14,914 bases of DNA from CAKUIA01 sp044433115 (GTDB taxonomy: Bacteria; Verrucomicrobiota; Verrucomicrobiia; Opitutales; Intestinicryptomonadaceae): the NCBI GenBank assembly GCA_044433115.1, contig JAWXTY010000034.1:1-14914 (forward strand), written 5' to 3'. The notes under the pieces are model-generated. The model saw nothing but the letters and a program-made list of their open reading frames with translations, did no database searches and was not told the origin of the DNA. Position 1 is the stretch's first letter, and every line of letters begins with the position of its first letter. Shown in pieces: positions 14,841-14,914 of this stretch. The position numbers and the translations under genes are program-made.

Positions 14841-14914
14841 CAATCCCAGCCAAAAATTTGCAACGCAAAATTTTTGAAGGGGCGTTAGATTGCCCTTCAG
14901 GCGAGTATTTGGAT
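14841..14914. repeat. 74-bp intergenic repeat, copy 2 (cut by the window edge)
   Basis: Begins exactly 120 bp after copy 1 and matches it at 73 of 74 positions before the window ends. The 46 bp between copies are not obviously repetitive. Whether the repeat is longer, and whether more copies follow, cannot be seen here. Confidence 0.9.

Noticed and set aside
14721..14914. CRISPR array
   Set aside because: The repeat unit is 74 bp with a single 46-bp interval and only two copies, the second truncated. The unit is too long for a CRISPR repeat, and no cas gene is nearby.

Overview
This is an AT-rich bacterial chromosomal window with short intergenic gaps. Several gene families here (a secreted formylglycine-type sulfatase, a signal-peptide-bearing sugar isomerase/epimerase-like protein, two-subunit methylmalonyl-CoA mutase) are common in the PVC superphylum (Verrucomicrobiota/Lentisphaerota). 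Bacteroidota cannot be excluded. This is inference from gene content, because no rRNA or other strong phylogenetic marker is present. Many starts lack a clear Shine-Dalgarno sequence.

Layout. (1) Positions 1-402 are non-coding and hold a strong palindrome, three clusters of heptanucleotide tandem repeats and a possible -35 box. (2) A + strand exported sulfatase (403-1980) ends in a lysine/alanine/glutamate-rich tail. It converges on the mutase genes, and a strong hairpin at 2016-2057 sits between them. (3) On the - strand, mutA (4304-6379) and mutB (2094-4283) encode the non-catalytic and B12-binding catalytic subunits of methylmalonyl-CoA mutase, which interconverts succinyl-CoA and methylmalonyl-CoA. 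(4) Directly upstream on the same strand, four tightly packed genes (8926 down to 6479) look like the packaging module of a Mu-like phage: a DUF2730/gp25-like membrane coiled-coil protein, a small winged-helix protein, a probable small terminase subunit with an N-terminal AT-x-KK repeat, and an intact gp28-like large terminase. No portal, head, tail, transposase or regulatory phage gene accompanies them. (5) Positions 8927-9241 are non-coding, with a bulged inverted repeat ending in a T-tract, a T8-G8 run and a very GC-rich hairpin. (6) On the + strand, a TTGACA/GATAAT promoter drives an exported TIM-barrel epimerase-like protein (9242-10054) with several metal-site substitutions. It is followed by gatC, gatA and gatB (the tRNA-dependent amidotransferase) and a Ste24-type M48 membrane metalloprotease, ending at a strong terminator (14631-14671). 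(7) The window ends inside a non-coding repeat: a 74-bp unit present twice, exactly 120 bp apart, with one mismatch.

The most unusual part is the isolated, apparently intact Mu-like packaging cassette between housekeeping loci. It may be a prophage remnant, a domesticated cassette or part of a dispersed element. The dispersed repeats at both ends of the window and around the cassette deserve a genome-wide check.
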